Shown one piece after another: positions 19,064 through 29,887 of a stretch of 34,513 nucleotides of DNA (within the stretch, counting starts at the first letter, position 1; each line of letters begins with the position of its first letter). Source of the stretch: Nemertoderma westbladi (Eukaryota; Xenacoelomorpha; Nemertodermatida; Nemertodermatidae). Made by a program: the position numbers and the translations under genes. The notes beneath the pieces are model-generated. The model did no database searches. It was not told the DNA's origin and saw nothing but the letters and a program-made list of their open reading frames with translations. Where the stretch lies: positions 1 to 34,513 of the forward strand of contig JAUCBJ010007472.1 of the NCBI GenBank assembly GCA_032718475.1, given 5' to 3'.

Positions 19064-20326
19064 CAGGGTTGTTTGAATTAAATCATTGATTTAAATCATG
19101 ATTTAAATCACATATGAAAATAAAAAAAAATCAGATAGTTTTGATTTTTTTAAAATCATGAATTTTATCAATCATGCTTTAAGGCCAGGATAAACATTGC
19201 ATTACTGATTATTAATAAATGATTCAAATTACCTAAATATTTACATGAAAATACAGTATCATCTCGCATTTCCAATACCATACAGTATTCACAGGCCCAT
19301 TAATAAAGTTGTACTTTAGAGTTCTATTCAGTTTGTTGTTTATTTAGTTTATATTCGAATTCAGACTTTTCGGGATTTCCGGGATCGGGACCGGGATTAT
19401 TCCTCTCGAGATCCCGTTTTACGGGATCGTTATTGCAATTTTGGATTAAATTCATCAAAGTTAATAGTATATGAGGCAGGTTTTCAGTAACACTCACTTT
19501 ATTTTACACTTCTGAAATATTAGTAAGATAAAGTTATATTAAAATTATCTTATAATTGATTACTGGATGGTTTACTGAAATAAAAATTAGATTTAATCAA
19601 AACATTTCCGTTCTGCTGGAACTTTTTTTTAGATGTTCAACAAATTTATTTAACCATTTAAACTTCGGGATCCCGTTTCAAAAAAGTCGGAATCGGGATT
19701 CGATATTTCGCTGGGATCCCGGTTTTTCGGTTTTTTTTAAACATTAGTGCATTGATGAAGCCAGAAGTCTTCCGATTGTTTAAATATAAAATCTGATTTA
19801 AATAAAAAAATCTGATTTAAATAAGAATAAAAGTGATTTAAATGGGTGACTACAAAACAAAGACCAAAGACCTAAATAATAAAGACCTGCATAATCTTTG
19901 AAACATGTGTTAACTTTCGTTTATTGTTTTGGTTCCCCCAACAAGCCTCTGTAACATGCTCCTTTACTAACCTGTTCCTTTAAATGCAATGTAACCTAAC
20001 GCTCTTTAGCACCTGTAAAAACAAAGATATAAAGTCGCGTTACGTCCTAAAGGGGATTAGGTCCCATTGCCATATAGCGTTAGGTCCCATTGCCATTTAC
20101 AGGAGCAGGTTAGTAAAGGAGCAGGTTACAGAGGCGTTTGGGGAACCAAAACAATAAATGAAAGTTAACACATGTGTTTCATACAGGTCTTTGTTATTTG
20201 GGTCTTTGCTTTTTAGTCACCCGATTTAAATGAAAAAAATCTGATTTAAATCAAATAAATCTGATTAAAATAATAAAAATCTGATTTTTTTGATTAAAAA
20301 AAAAATCATGATTTTTATCAACCCTG
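19064..20326. mobile_element. Non-autonomous hAT-type element, 1263 bp, 8-bp target duplication
   Basis: The ends are CAGGGTTG (19064-19071) and CAACCCTG (20319-20326), flanked by exact CACCCATG copies at 19056-19063 and 20327-20334. Eight-base duplications with CAGGGTTG-type ends are characteristic of hAT transposons. Both subterminal regions are arrays of ATTTAAATC and AAATCATGATTT. The interior has GGGATC-rich blocks (about 19371-19436 and 19668-19731) and a segment shared with 4381-4462, but no transposase frame, so it depends on a transposase elsewhere. It is inserted in a LINE reverse-transcriptase ORF and is itself interrupted by the fold-back element at 19844-20222. Confidence 0.88.
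19844..20222. mobile_element. 379-bp fold-back element with about 150-bp arms and 9-bp target duplication
   Basis: The element runs from GGGTGACTACAAAACAAAGA to the inverse TTTTAGTCACCC. The arms (about 19844-20005 and 20070-20222) are near-perfect inverted repeats, including TTGTTTTGGTTCCCCCAA against its complement near 20136. The 9-bp GATTTAAAT is at 19835-19843 and 20223-20231. Nine-base duplications and long TIRs suggest a Mutator-like origin, with the caution that the host hAT subterminal region itself repeats ATTTAAAT. The centre carries AAAGTCGCGTTACGTCC and two copies of TTAGGTCCCATTGCCAT. Confidence 0.85.
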
Positions 20327-20334
20327 CACCCATG

Positions 20335-21231
20335 ACATTTGCTAGATCATCCGCTTCTTCAAGGCCAGTGTCCTTTAAGATGCGTCTCAAGAAAGTCATG
20401 GGCTGTCCACCATGCTTATTCAGTCCATGAGGCTGCCAAAGTATAAGTTTATGCACTGGCTGGTCCTCACGGTGAAAGCAATGTCCTGCAAAGCAGAGGC
20501 GATTTTGTTCTAGTGTCAAGCTTGGGGGAACCAATGAGACACCTCCAATGCTATATAGTGTCTGGTTGGAGATGTGTGCATTGTACTTGACACAATGTAC
20601 CCGGCGTAGCATTCTTGTGAATGTGCCATCCAGAGATTTGGTGTCCTCAGCAGTTAGAGCCCAACATGGACTCTCATAGAGAGGTACTGGAACTACTGCT
20701 GCTCTAAATAATCGGACCTTAAGTTTCCAATTAATTTTCGGTGACTTCCAAATCCTGCAAAGCATATTCTAGGCTGCCCAATGCTTTCCCTTACGTATTC
20801 GAAGGTCCTCACCTGACTTCCGGATCACCAAAGTCTAGATCAGTTAGGTACTTGGCAGGATTTCCTCGACTTCTGGAGCCAGTAGGTGGAGTTATCATCA
20901 CCCCATCATCATTATAATGATCTAAGGACGTGCGTAGAACATAGTCAACCACAATTATGAACAAGAATGGTGCAAGTGTGTCTCCCTGGAGGACGTCCCA
21001 TTACACTTCAAATGGTTCTCTGTCACCGTCAACAGTAGAGACAAATGTTGTCGAACCATCGTATACTGATCTGATTGCTGCAATAATTTCATCAGGAATC
21101 CCATATAATGAAAGTATGCTGAACATACGTGAGAGAGAGACTGAATCAAAGGCCTTGAAGAAGTCAACAAAGATAACAGCCAGATGCCTATCTTTCTTTT
21201 TTGATAACTCTTCAATTATCCTTCCGGTATC
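20335..21231 (-). pseudogene. LINE reverse-transcriptase ORF body, broken
   Basis: From 21231 down, one minus frame reads DTGRIIEELSKKK, then palm motif A as AVIFVDFFKAFDSVS, GIPDEIIAAIRSVYDG, and motif B as LQGDTLAPFLFIIVVDY. A TAA at 21001-21003 interrupts it just before WDVLQGD. Motif C is reached as KYLTDLDFGD (FADD in relatives) and is cut there by an internal deletion near 20825. The next block, in another frame, is SGEDLRIRKGKHWAA, a stop at 20767-20769, then NMLCRIWKSPKINWKLK and the C-terminal LDGTFTRMLRRVHC, CFAGHCF and LILWQPH. The layout parallels the LINE at 12231-12975 but the copies are clearly diverged, so these are two related families or old copies. The 3' end lies beyond the hAT insertion at 19003-19063. 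Confidence 0.85.
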
Positions 21232-21327
21232 CTATGGGCTCCATGGTCCCACGAATGCCGAATTGGCCGAATAAGGATCACGAGACGAATTACAGAAATG
21301 CTGAAATGTTTGATCCTGTTTAAACAC

Positions 21328-21620
21328 TTAGTTAGTAGGCCTACAACATGAATAAACCATGCAGTTAGGTGTATAATAATACTGTTCGGGTTTGCAAATA
21401 GCACAACATTAATTTGACCATGCAGTTAGGTGTATAATAATACTGTTCGGGTTTGCAGTTAGATCAACATTAAATAGACCATGCAGTTAGGTGTATAATA
21501 ATACTGTTCGGGTTTGCAGTTAGCACAACATTAATTAGACCTTGCAGTTAGGTGTATAGTAATACTGTTCAGGTTTGCAGTTAGCACAACATTAATAGAC
21601 AATGCAGTTAGGGCTATGGT
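21328..21620. repeat. 61-bp tandem repeat, about five copies
   Basis: GCAGTTAGGTGTATAATAAT or a variant starts at 21361, 21422, 21483, 21544 and 21604. Units carry ACTGTTCGGGTTTGCAGTTA and end in ACAACATTAATTAGACCAT. A further diverged partial copy is near 21676-21716. Between 21620 and 21768 nothing else is recognised. Confidence 0.9.
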
Positions 21621-21768
21621 ATATGTGTAGTCTTTACCACCCTTGTACTCTAGCGACCTTCCAGAGAATTTGTTAGTTAGGTGTATAGTTGATTTGCATG
21701 CGTCTGGAACAGTTAGCACTTTGGACGAAAAAGAGCACGTTAGCGTTTCGAGTGGTTTGCCGGTATAC

Positions 21769-23694
21769 GTGTGGGGGTTTAACTATAAAGGAGTTTAAGG
21801 CAACCGGTGGGTGGGTGGGGCTTTAACTACTGTATAAAGGAGTTTACGGTAACTGGTGGGTGCTGGGGCTTTATCTATAAAGGAGTTTAAGGCAACTGGT
21901 TGGTGGGTGGGGGTTTATCTATAAAGGAGTTTAAGGCAACTGGTTGGTGGGTGGGGGTTTAACTATAAAGGAGTTTAAGGCAACCAGTGGGTGGGTGAGG
22001 GTTTAACTATAAAGGAGTTTAAGGCAACCAGTGGGTGGGTGAGGGTTTAACTATAAAGGAGTTTAAGGCTACTTGGTTTAACTATAAAGGAGTTTACGGC
22101 AACCGGTGGGTGGGTGAGGGTTTAACTATAAAGGAGTTTAAGGCAACCGGTGGGTGGGTGGGTGGGGGTTTAACTATAAAGGAGTTTAAGGCAACCAGTG
22201 GGTGGGTGAGGGTTTAACTATAAAGGAGTTTAAGGCAACCAGTGGGTGGGTGAGGGTTTAACTATAAAGGAGTTTAAGGCAACCAGTGGGTGGGTGAGGG
22301 TTTAACTATAAAGGAGTTTAAGGCAACCAGTGGGTGGGTGAGGGTTTAACTATAAAGGAGTTTAAGGCAACCAGTGGGTGGGTGAGGGTTTAACTATAAA
22401 GGAGTTTAAGGCAACCAGTGGGTGGGTGAGGGTTTAACTATAAAGGAGTTTAAGGCAACCAGTGGGTGGGTGGGGGTTTAACTATAAAGGAGTTTAAGGC
22501 AACCAGTGGGTGGGTGAGGGTTTAACTATAAAGGAGTTTAAGGCAACCAGTGGGTGGGTGAGGGTTTAACTATAAAGGAGTTTAAGGCAACCAGTGGGTG
22601 GGTGAGGGTTTAACTATAAAGGAGTTTAAGGCAACCAGTGGGTGGGTGGGGGTTTAACTATAAAGGAGTTTAAGGCAACCGGTGGGTGGGTGGGTGGGGG
22701 TTTAACTATAAAGGAGTTTACAGCAACCGGTGGGTGGGGCTTTATCTATAAAGGAGTTTATGGCAACCGGTGGGTGCATGGGGGTTTAACTATAAAGGAG
22801 TTTAAGGCAACCGGTGGGTGGGATGATGGGGGTTTAACTATAAAGGAGCTTACAGCAACCGGTGGGTGGGGGTTTAACTATAAAGGAGTTTAAGGCAACC
22901 AGTGGGTGGGTGAGGGTTTAACTATAAAGGAGTTTAAGGCAACCAGTGGGTGGGTGAGGGTTTAACTATAAAGGAGTTTAAGGCAACCGGTGGGTGGGTG
23001 GGGCTTTATCTATAAAGGAGTTTACAGGCAACAGTTGGGTGGGTGGGGGTTTAACTATAAAGGAGTTTACAGCAACCGGTGGGTGGGGCTTTATCTATAA
23101 AGGAGTTTATGGCAACCGGTGGGTGCATGGGGGTTTAACTATAAAGGAGTTTAAGGCAACCGGTGGGTGGGATGATGGGGGTTTAACTATAAAGGAGTTT
23201 ACAGCAACCGGTGGGTGGGGCTTTATCTATAAAGGAGTTTAAGGCAACTGGTTGGTGGGTGGGGGTTTATCTATAAAGGAGTTTAAGGCAACTGGTTGGT
23301 GGGTGGGGGTTTAACTATAAAGGAGTTTAAGGCAACCAGTGGGTGGGTGAGGGTTTAACTATAAAGGAGTTTAAGGCAACCAGTGGGTGGGTGGGGGTTT
23401 AACTATCAAGGAGTTTAAGGCAACCAGTGGGTGGGTGAGGGTTTAACTATAAAGGAGTTTAAGGCAACCGGTGGGTGGGTGGGTGGGGGTTTAACTATAA
23501 AGGAGTTTACAGCAACCGGTGGGTGGGGCTTTATCTATAAAGGAGTTTAAGGCAACCAGTGGGTGGGTGAGGGTTTAACTATAAAGGAGTTTAAGGCAAC
23601 CAGTGGGTGGGTGAGGGTTTAACTATAAAGGAGTTTAAGGCAACCAGTGGGTGGGTGAGGGTTTAACTATAAAGGAGTTTAAGGCAACCAGTTG
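21769..23694. repeat. 44-bp G-rich minisatellite, about 44 copies
   Basis: The unit contains TTTAACTATAAAGGAGTTTA followed by AGGCAACCAGTGGGTGGGTGAGGG. The usual period is 44, with units from about 38 to 48 bp through loss or gain of GGGT. A compound block with GGTGGGTGCATGGGGG and GTGGGATGATGGGGG is present at about 22760-22850 and again at 23110-23200. Runs with four or more GGG tracts (22149-22168, 22681-22700, 23470-23489) fit the G-quadruplex pattern. The last unit breaks off in mid-unit at the synthetic palindrome starting at 23695. Confidence 0.93.
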
Positions 23695-23746
23695 AGTACT
23701 CTGCGTTGATACCACTGCTTAAGCAGTGGTATCAACGCAGAGTACT
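23695..23746. other. Synthetic primer palindrome: two head-to-head SMART-type PCR adapters
   Basis: 23721-23746 begins AAGCAGTGGTATCAACGCAG and continues AGTACT; 23695-23720 is its exact reverse complement. This 26-mer is the SMART (template-switching cDNA) primer, also used as a genomic-amplification adapter for low-input long-read libraries. That identity is from memory, but it is a distinctive sequence. Two adapters joined tail to tail mark the ligation of two separate amplified molecules. Both neighbouring arrays stop in mid-unit here, as expected for random shear ends. This is not biological sequence. Confidence 0.95.
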
Positions 23747-26700
23747 AACGTGTGTAATGGCTGCACCCAGAACCATTGATCGTGTTCTATACTGGTGTGT
23801 CGTTGTAACGTGTGTAATGGCTGCACCCAGAACCATTGATCGTGTTCGTGTTCTATATGGGTGTGTCGTTGTAACGTGTGTAATGGCTGCACCCAGAACC
23901 ATTGATCGTGTTCTATACGGGTGTGTCGTTGTAACGTGTGTAATGGCGGCACCCAGAACCATTGATCGTGTTCTATATGGGTGTGTCGTTGTAACGTGTG
24001 TAATGGTGGCACCCAGAACCATTGATCGTGTTCTATATGGGTGTGTCGTTGTAACGTGTGTAATGGCGGCACCCAGAATCATTGATCGTGTTCTATACGG
24101 GTGTGTAATGGCGGCACCCAGAACCATTGATCGTGTTCTATATGGGTGTGTCGTTGTAACGTGTGTAATGGTGGCACCCAGAACCATTGATCGTGTTCTA
24201 TATGGGTGTGTCGTTGTAATGTGTGTAATGGCTGCACCCAGAATCATTGATCGTGTTCTATACGGGTGTGTCGTTGTAACGTGTGTTAATGGCGGCACCC
24301 AGAACCATTGATCGTGTTCTATATGTGTGTCTCCTTGTAACGTGTGAAATGGTGGCACCCAGAACCATTGATCGTGTTCTATATGGGTGTGTCGTTGTAA
24401 CGTGTGTAATGGCTGCACCCAGAATCATTGATCGTGTTCTATACGGGTGTGTCGTTGTAACGTGTGTTAATGGCGGCACCCAGAACCATTGATCGTGTTC
24501 TATATGTGTCTCCTTGTAACGTGTGAAATGGTGGCACCCAGAACCATTGATCGTGTTCTATATGGGTGTGTCGTTGTAACGTGTGTAATGGCGGCACCCA
24601 GAACCATTGATCGTGTTCTATATGGATGTGTCGTTGTAACGTGTGTAATGGCGGCACCCAGAACCATTGATCGTGTTCTATACGGGTGTGTCGTTGTAAC
24701 GTGTGTAATGGCGGCACCCAGAACCATTGATCGTGTTCTATATGGGTGTGTCGTTGTAACGTGTGTAATGGTGGCACCCAGAACCATTGATCGTGTTCTA
24801 TATGGGTGTGTCGTTGTAACGTGTGTAATGGCGGCACCCAGAATCATTGATCGTGTTCTATACGGGTGTGTAATGGCGGCACCCAGAACCATTGATCGTG
24901 TTCTATATGGGTGTGTCGTTGTAACGTGTGTAATGGTGGCACCCAGAACCATTGATCGTGTTCTATATGGGTGTGTCGTTGTAATGTGTGTAATGGCTGC
25001 ACCCAGAATCATTGATCGTGTTCTATACGGGTGTGTCGTTGTAACGTGTGTTAATGGCGGCACCCAGAACCATTGATCGTGTTCTATACGGGTGTGTCGT
25101 TGTAACGTGTGAAATGGCGGCACCCAGAACCATTGATCGTGTTCTATATGTGTGTCTCCTTGTAACGTGTGAAATGGTGGCACCCAGAACCATTGATCGT
25201 GTTCTATATGGGTGTGTCGTTGTAACGTGTGTAATGGCTGCACCCAGAATCATTGATCGTGTTCTATACGGGTGTGTCGTTGTAACGTGTGTTAATGGCG
25301 GCACCCAGAACCATTGATCGTGTTCTATATGTGTCTCCTTGTAACGTGTGAAATGGTGGCACCCAGAACCATTGATCGTGTTCTATATGGGTGTGTCGTT
25401 GTAACGTGTGTAATGGCGGCACCCAGAACCATTGATCGTGTTCTATATGGATGTGTCGTTGTAACGTGTGTAATGGCGGCACCCAGAACCATTGATCGTG
25501 TTCTATATGGATGTGTCGTTGTAACGTGTGTAATGTCGGCACCCAGAACCATTGATCGTGTTCTATACGGGTGTGTCATTGTAACGTGTGTAATGGCGGC
25601 ACCCAGAACCATTGATCGTGTTCTATACGGGTGTGTCGTTGTAACGTGTGTAATGGCTGCACCCAGAACCATTGATCGTGTTCTATACGGGTGTGTTGTT
25701 GTAACGTGTGTAATGGCTGCACCCAGAACCATTGATCGTGTTCTATACGGGTGTGTCGTTGTAACGTGTGTAATGGCGGCACCCAGAACCATTGATCGTG
25801 TTCTATATGGGTGTGTCGTTGTAACGTGTGTAATGGCGGCACCCAGAACCATTGATCGTGTTCTATTACGGGTGTGTCGTTGTAACGTGTGTAATGGCTG
25901 CACCCAGAACCATTGATCGTGTTCTATACGGGTGTGTCGTTGTAACGTGTGTAATGGCGGCACCCAGAACCATTGATCGTGTTCTATACGGGTGTGTCGT
26001 TGTAACGTGTGTAATGGCGGCACCCAGAATTATTGATCGTGTTCTATATGGGATGGGTGTGTCGTTGTAACGTGTGTAATGGCGGCACCCAGAATCATTG
26101 ATCGTGTTCTATATGGGTGTGTCGTTGTAACGTGTGTAATGGCGGCACCCAGAATCATTGATCGTGTTCTATACGGGTGTGTAATGGCGGCACCCAGAAT
26201 CATTGATCGTGTTCTATACGGGTGTGTCGTTGTAACGTGTGAAATGGATGCACCCGGAACCATTGATCGTGTTCTATACGGGTGTGTCGTTGTAACGTGT
26301 GTAATGGCGGCACCCAGAACCATTGATCGTGTTCTATATGGGTGTGTCGTTGTAACGTGTGTAATGGCGGCACCCAGAACCATTGATCGTGTTCTATACG
26401 GGTGTGTCGTTGTAACGTGTGTAATGGCTGCACCCAGAACCATTGATCGTGTTCTATACTGGTGTGTCGTTGTAACGTGTGTAATGGCGGCACCCAGAAC
26501 CATTGATCGTGTTCTATACGGGTGTGTCGTTGTAACGTGTGTAATGGCTGCACCCAGAACCATTGATCGTGTTCTATATGGGTGTGTCGTTGTAACGTGT
26601 GTAATGGCTGCACCCAGAACCATTGATCGTGTTCTATACGGGTGTGTTGTTGTAACGTGTGTAATGGCGGCACACAGAACCATTGATCATGTTCTATATG

Positions 26701-29700
26701 GGTGTGTCGTTGTAACGTGTGTAATGGTGGCACCCAGAACCATTGATCGTGTTCTATATGGGTGTGTCGTTGTAACGTGTGTAATGGCGGCACCCAGAAT
26801 CATTGATCGTGTTCTATACGGGTGTGTAATGGCGGCACCCAGAACCATTGATCGTGTTCTATATGGGTGTGTCGTTGTAACGTGTGTAATGGTGGCACCC
26901 AGAACCATTGATCGTGTTCTATATGGGTGTGCGTTGTAACGTGTGTAATGGCGGCACCCAGAACCATTGATCGTGTTCTATATGGGTGTGTCGTTGTAAC
27001 GTGTGTAATGGCGGCACCCAGAACCATTGATCGTGTTCTATATGGGTGTGTCGTTGTAACGTGTGTAATGGCTGCACCCAGAACCATTGATCGTGTTCTA
27101 TACGGGTGTGTCATTGTAACGTGTGTAATGGCGGCACCCAGAACCATTGATCGTGTTCTATACGGGTGTGTCGTTGTAACGTGTGTAATGGCTGCACCCA
27201 GAACCATTGATCGTGTTCTATACGGGTGTGTCGTTGTAACGTGTGTAATGGCTGCACCCAGAACCATTGATCGTGTTCTATACGGGTGTGTCGTTGTAAC
27301 GTGTGTAATGGCGGCACCCAGAACCATTGATCGTGTTCTATATGGGTGTGTCGTTGTAACGTGTGTAATGGCTGCACCCAGAACCATTGATCGTGTTCTA
27401 TACGGGTGTGTTGTTGTAACGTGTGTAATGGCTGCACCCAGAACCATTGATTGTGTTCTATACGGGTATGTCGTTGTAACGTGTGTAATGGCGGCACCCA
27501 GAACCATTGATCGTGTTCTATATGGGTGTGTCGTTGTAACGTGTGTAATGGCGGCACCCAGAACCATTGATCGTGTTCTATTACGGGTGTGTCGTTGTAA
27601 CGTGTGTAATGGCTGCACCCAGAACCATTGATCGTGTTCTATACGGGTGTGTCGTTGTAACGTGTGTAATGGCGGCACCCAGAACCATTGATCGTGTTCT
27701 ATACGGGTGTGTCGTTGTAACGTGTGTAATGGCGGCACCCAGAATTATTGATCGTGTTCTATATGGGATGGGTGTGTCGTTGTAACGTGTGTAATGGCGG
27801 CACCCAGAATCATTGATCGTGTTCTATATGGGTGTGTCGTTGTAACGTGTGTAATGGCGGCACCCAGAATCATTGATCGTGTTCTATACGGGTGTGTAAT
27901 GGCGGCACCCAGAATCATTGATCGTGTTCTATACGGGTGTGTCGTTGTAACGTGTGAAATGGATGCACCCGGAACCATTGATCGTGTTCTATACGGGTGT
28001 GTCGTTGTAACGTGTGTAATGGCGGCACCCAGAACCATTGATCGTGTTCTATATGGGTGTGTCGTTGTAACGTGTGTAATGGCGGCACCCAGAACCATTG
28101 ATCGTGTTCTATACGGGTGTGTCGTTGTAACGTGTGTAATGGCTGCACCCAGAACCATTGATCGTGTTCTATACTGGTGTGTCGTTGTAACGTGTGTAAT
28201 GGCGGCACCCAGAACCATTGATCGTGTTCTATACGGGTGTGTCGTTGTAACGTGTGTAATGGCTGCACCCAGAACCATTGATCGTGTTCTATATGGGTGT
28301 GTCGTTGTAACGTGTGTAATGGCTGCACCCAGAACCATTGATCGTGTTCTATACGGGTGTGTTGTTGTAACGTGTGTAATGGCGGCACCCAGAACCATTG
28401 ATCATGTTCTATATGGGTGTGTCGTTGTAACGTGTGTAATGGTGGCACCCAGAACCATTGATCGTGTTCTATATGGGTGTGTCGTTGTAACGTGTGTAAT
28501 GGCGGCACCCAGAATCATTGATCGTGTTCTATACGGGTGTGTAATGGCGGCACCCAGAACCATTGATCGTGTTCTATATGGGTGTGTCGTTGTAACGTGT
28601 GTAATGGTGGCACCCAGAACCATTGATCGTGTTCTATATGGGTGTGCGTTGTAACGTGTGTAATGGCGGCACCCAGAACCATTGATCGTGTTCTATATGG
28701 GTGTGTCGTTGTAACGTGTGTAATGGCGGCACCCAGAACCATTGATCGTGTTCTATATGGGTGTGTCGTTGTAACGTGTGTAATGGCTGCACCCAGAACC
28801 ATTGATCGTGTTCTATACGGGTGTGTCGTTGTAACGTGTGTAATGGCGGCACCCAGAACCATTGATCGTGTTCTATACGGGTGTGTCGTTGTAACGTGTG
28901 TAATGGCTGCACCCAGAACCATTGATCGTGTTCTATATGGGTGTGTCGTTGTAACGTGTGTAATGGCTGCACCCAGAACCATTGATCGTGTTCTATACGG
29001 GTGTGTCGTTGTAACGTGTGTAATGGCGGCACCCAGAACCATTGATCGTGTTCTATATGGGTGTGTCGTTGTAACGTGTGTAATGGTGGCACCCAGAACC
29101 ATTGATCGTGTTCTATATGGGTGTGTCGTTGTAACGTGTGTAATGGCGGCACCCAGAATCATTGATCGTGTTCTATACGGGTGTGTAATGGCGGCACCCA
29201 GAACCATTGATCGTGTTCTATATGGGTGTGTCGTTGTAACGTGTGTAATGGTGGCACCCAGAACCATTGATCGTGTTCTATATGGGTGTGTCGTTGTAAC
29301 GTGTGTAATGGCTGCACCCAGAATCATTGATCGTGTTCTATACGGGTGTGTCGTTGTAACGTGTTAATGGCGGCACCCAGAACCATTGATCGTGTTCTAT
29401 ATGTGTGTCTCCTTGTAACGTGTGAAATGGTGGCACCCAGAACCATTGATCGTGTTCTATATGGGTGTGTCGTTGTAACGTGTGTAATGGCTGCACCCAG
29501 AATCATTGATCGTGTTCTATACGGGTGTGTCGTTGTAACGTGTGTTAATGGCGGCACCCAGCAGAACCATTGATCGTGTTCTATATGTGTCTCCTTGTAA
29601 CGTGTGAAATGGTGGCACCCAGAACCATTGATCGTGTTCTATATGGGTGTGTCGTTGTAACGTGTGAAATGGTGGCACCCAGAACCATTGATCGTGTTCT

Positions 29701-29883
29701 ATATGGGTGTGTCGTTGTAACGTGTGTAATGGCTGCACCCAGAATCATTGATCGTGTTCTATACGGGTGTGTCGTTGTAACGTGTGTTAATGGCGGCACC
29801 CAGAACCATTGATCGTGTTCTATACGGGTGTGTCGTTGTAACGTGTGTAATGGCGGCACCCAGAACCATTGATCGTGTTCTAT
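23747..29883. repeat. 60-bp satellite, about 100 copies, with higher-order structure
   Basis: The unit contains GTGTGTCGTTGTAACGTGTG, TAATGGCGGCACCCAGAACC and ATTGATCGTGTTCTATATGG. Variant positions include GGCGGC or GGCTGC or GGTGGC, AACC or AATC, and TATATGG or TATACGG. Shortened units lacking TCGTTGTAACGTGTG mark higher-order positions (for example 24104, 24867, 26186, 26825, 27894, 28539, 29186). Because 60 is a multiple of three, long frames are open on both strands (TCVMAAPRTIDRVLYG; TRSMVLGAAITHVTT), all explained by the period. The array starts in mid-unit at the synthetic adapter. Confidence 0.96.
25861..28654. repeat. 1715-bp higher-order duplication inside the 60-bp satellite
   Basis: Rare markers recur exactly 1715 bp apart: TTCTATTACGGG at 25861 and 27576, CTATATGGGATGGGTG at 26044 and 27759, the short units at 26186 and 27901, and GGGTGTGCGTTG at 26925 and 28640. 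The 286-codon frames at 26079-26939 and 27794-28654 differ at one residue (CACACAG at 26671 against CACCCAG at 28386). The duplication is very recent, or arose during amplification or assembly. Confidence 0.9.
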
Positions 29884-29887
29884 ATGT

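Noticed and set aside
21769-23694. CTATAAAGGAG in every 44-bp unit, resembling TATA or ribosome-binding motifs
   Set aside because: It is simply part of the unit. The host is eukaryotic and no downstream gene start is linked to it.
23695-23746. A natural 52-bp palindrome (cruciform, insertion site or replication feature)
   Set aside because: The exact match to a known PCR primer in head-to-head form, with both arrays cut in mid-unit, is far better explained as a library artefact.
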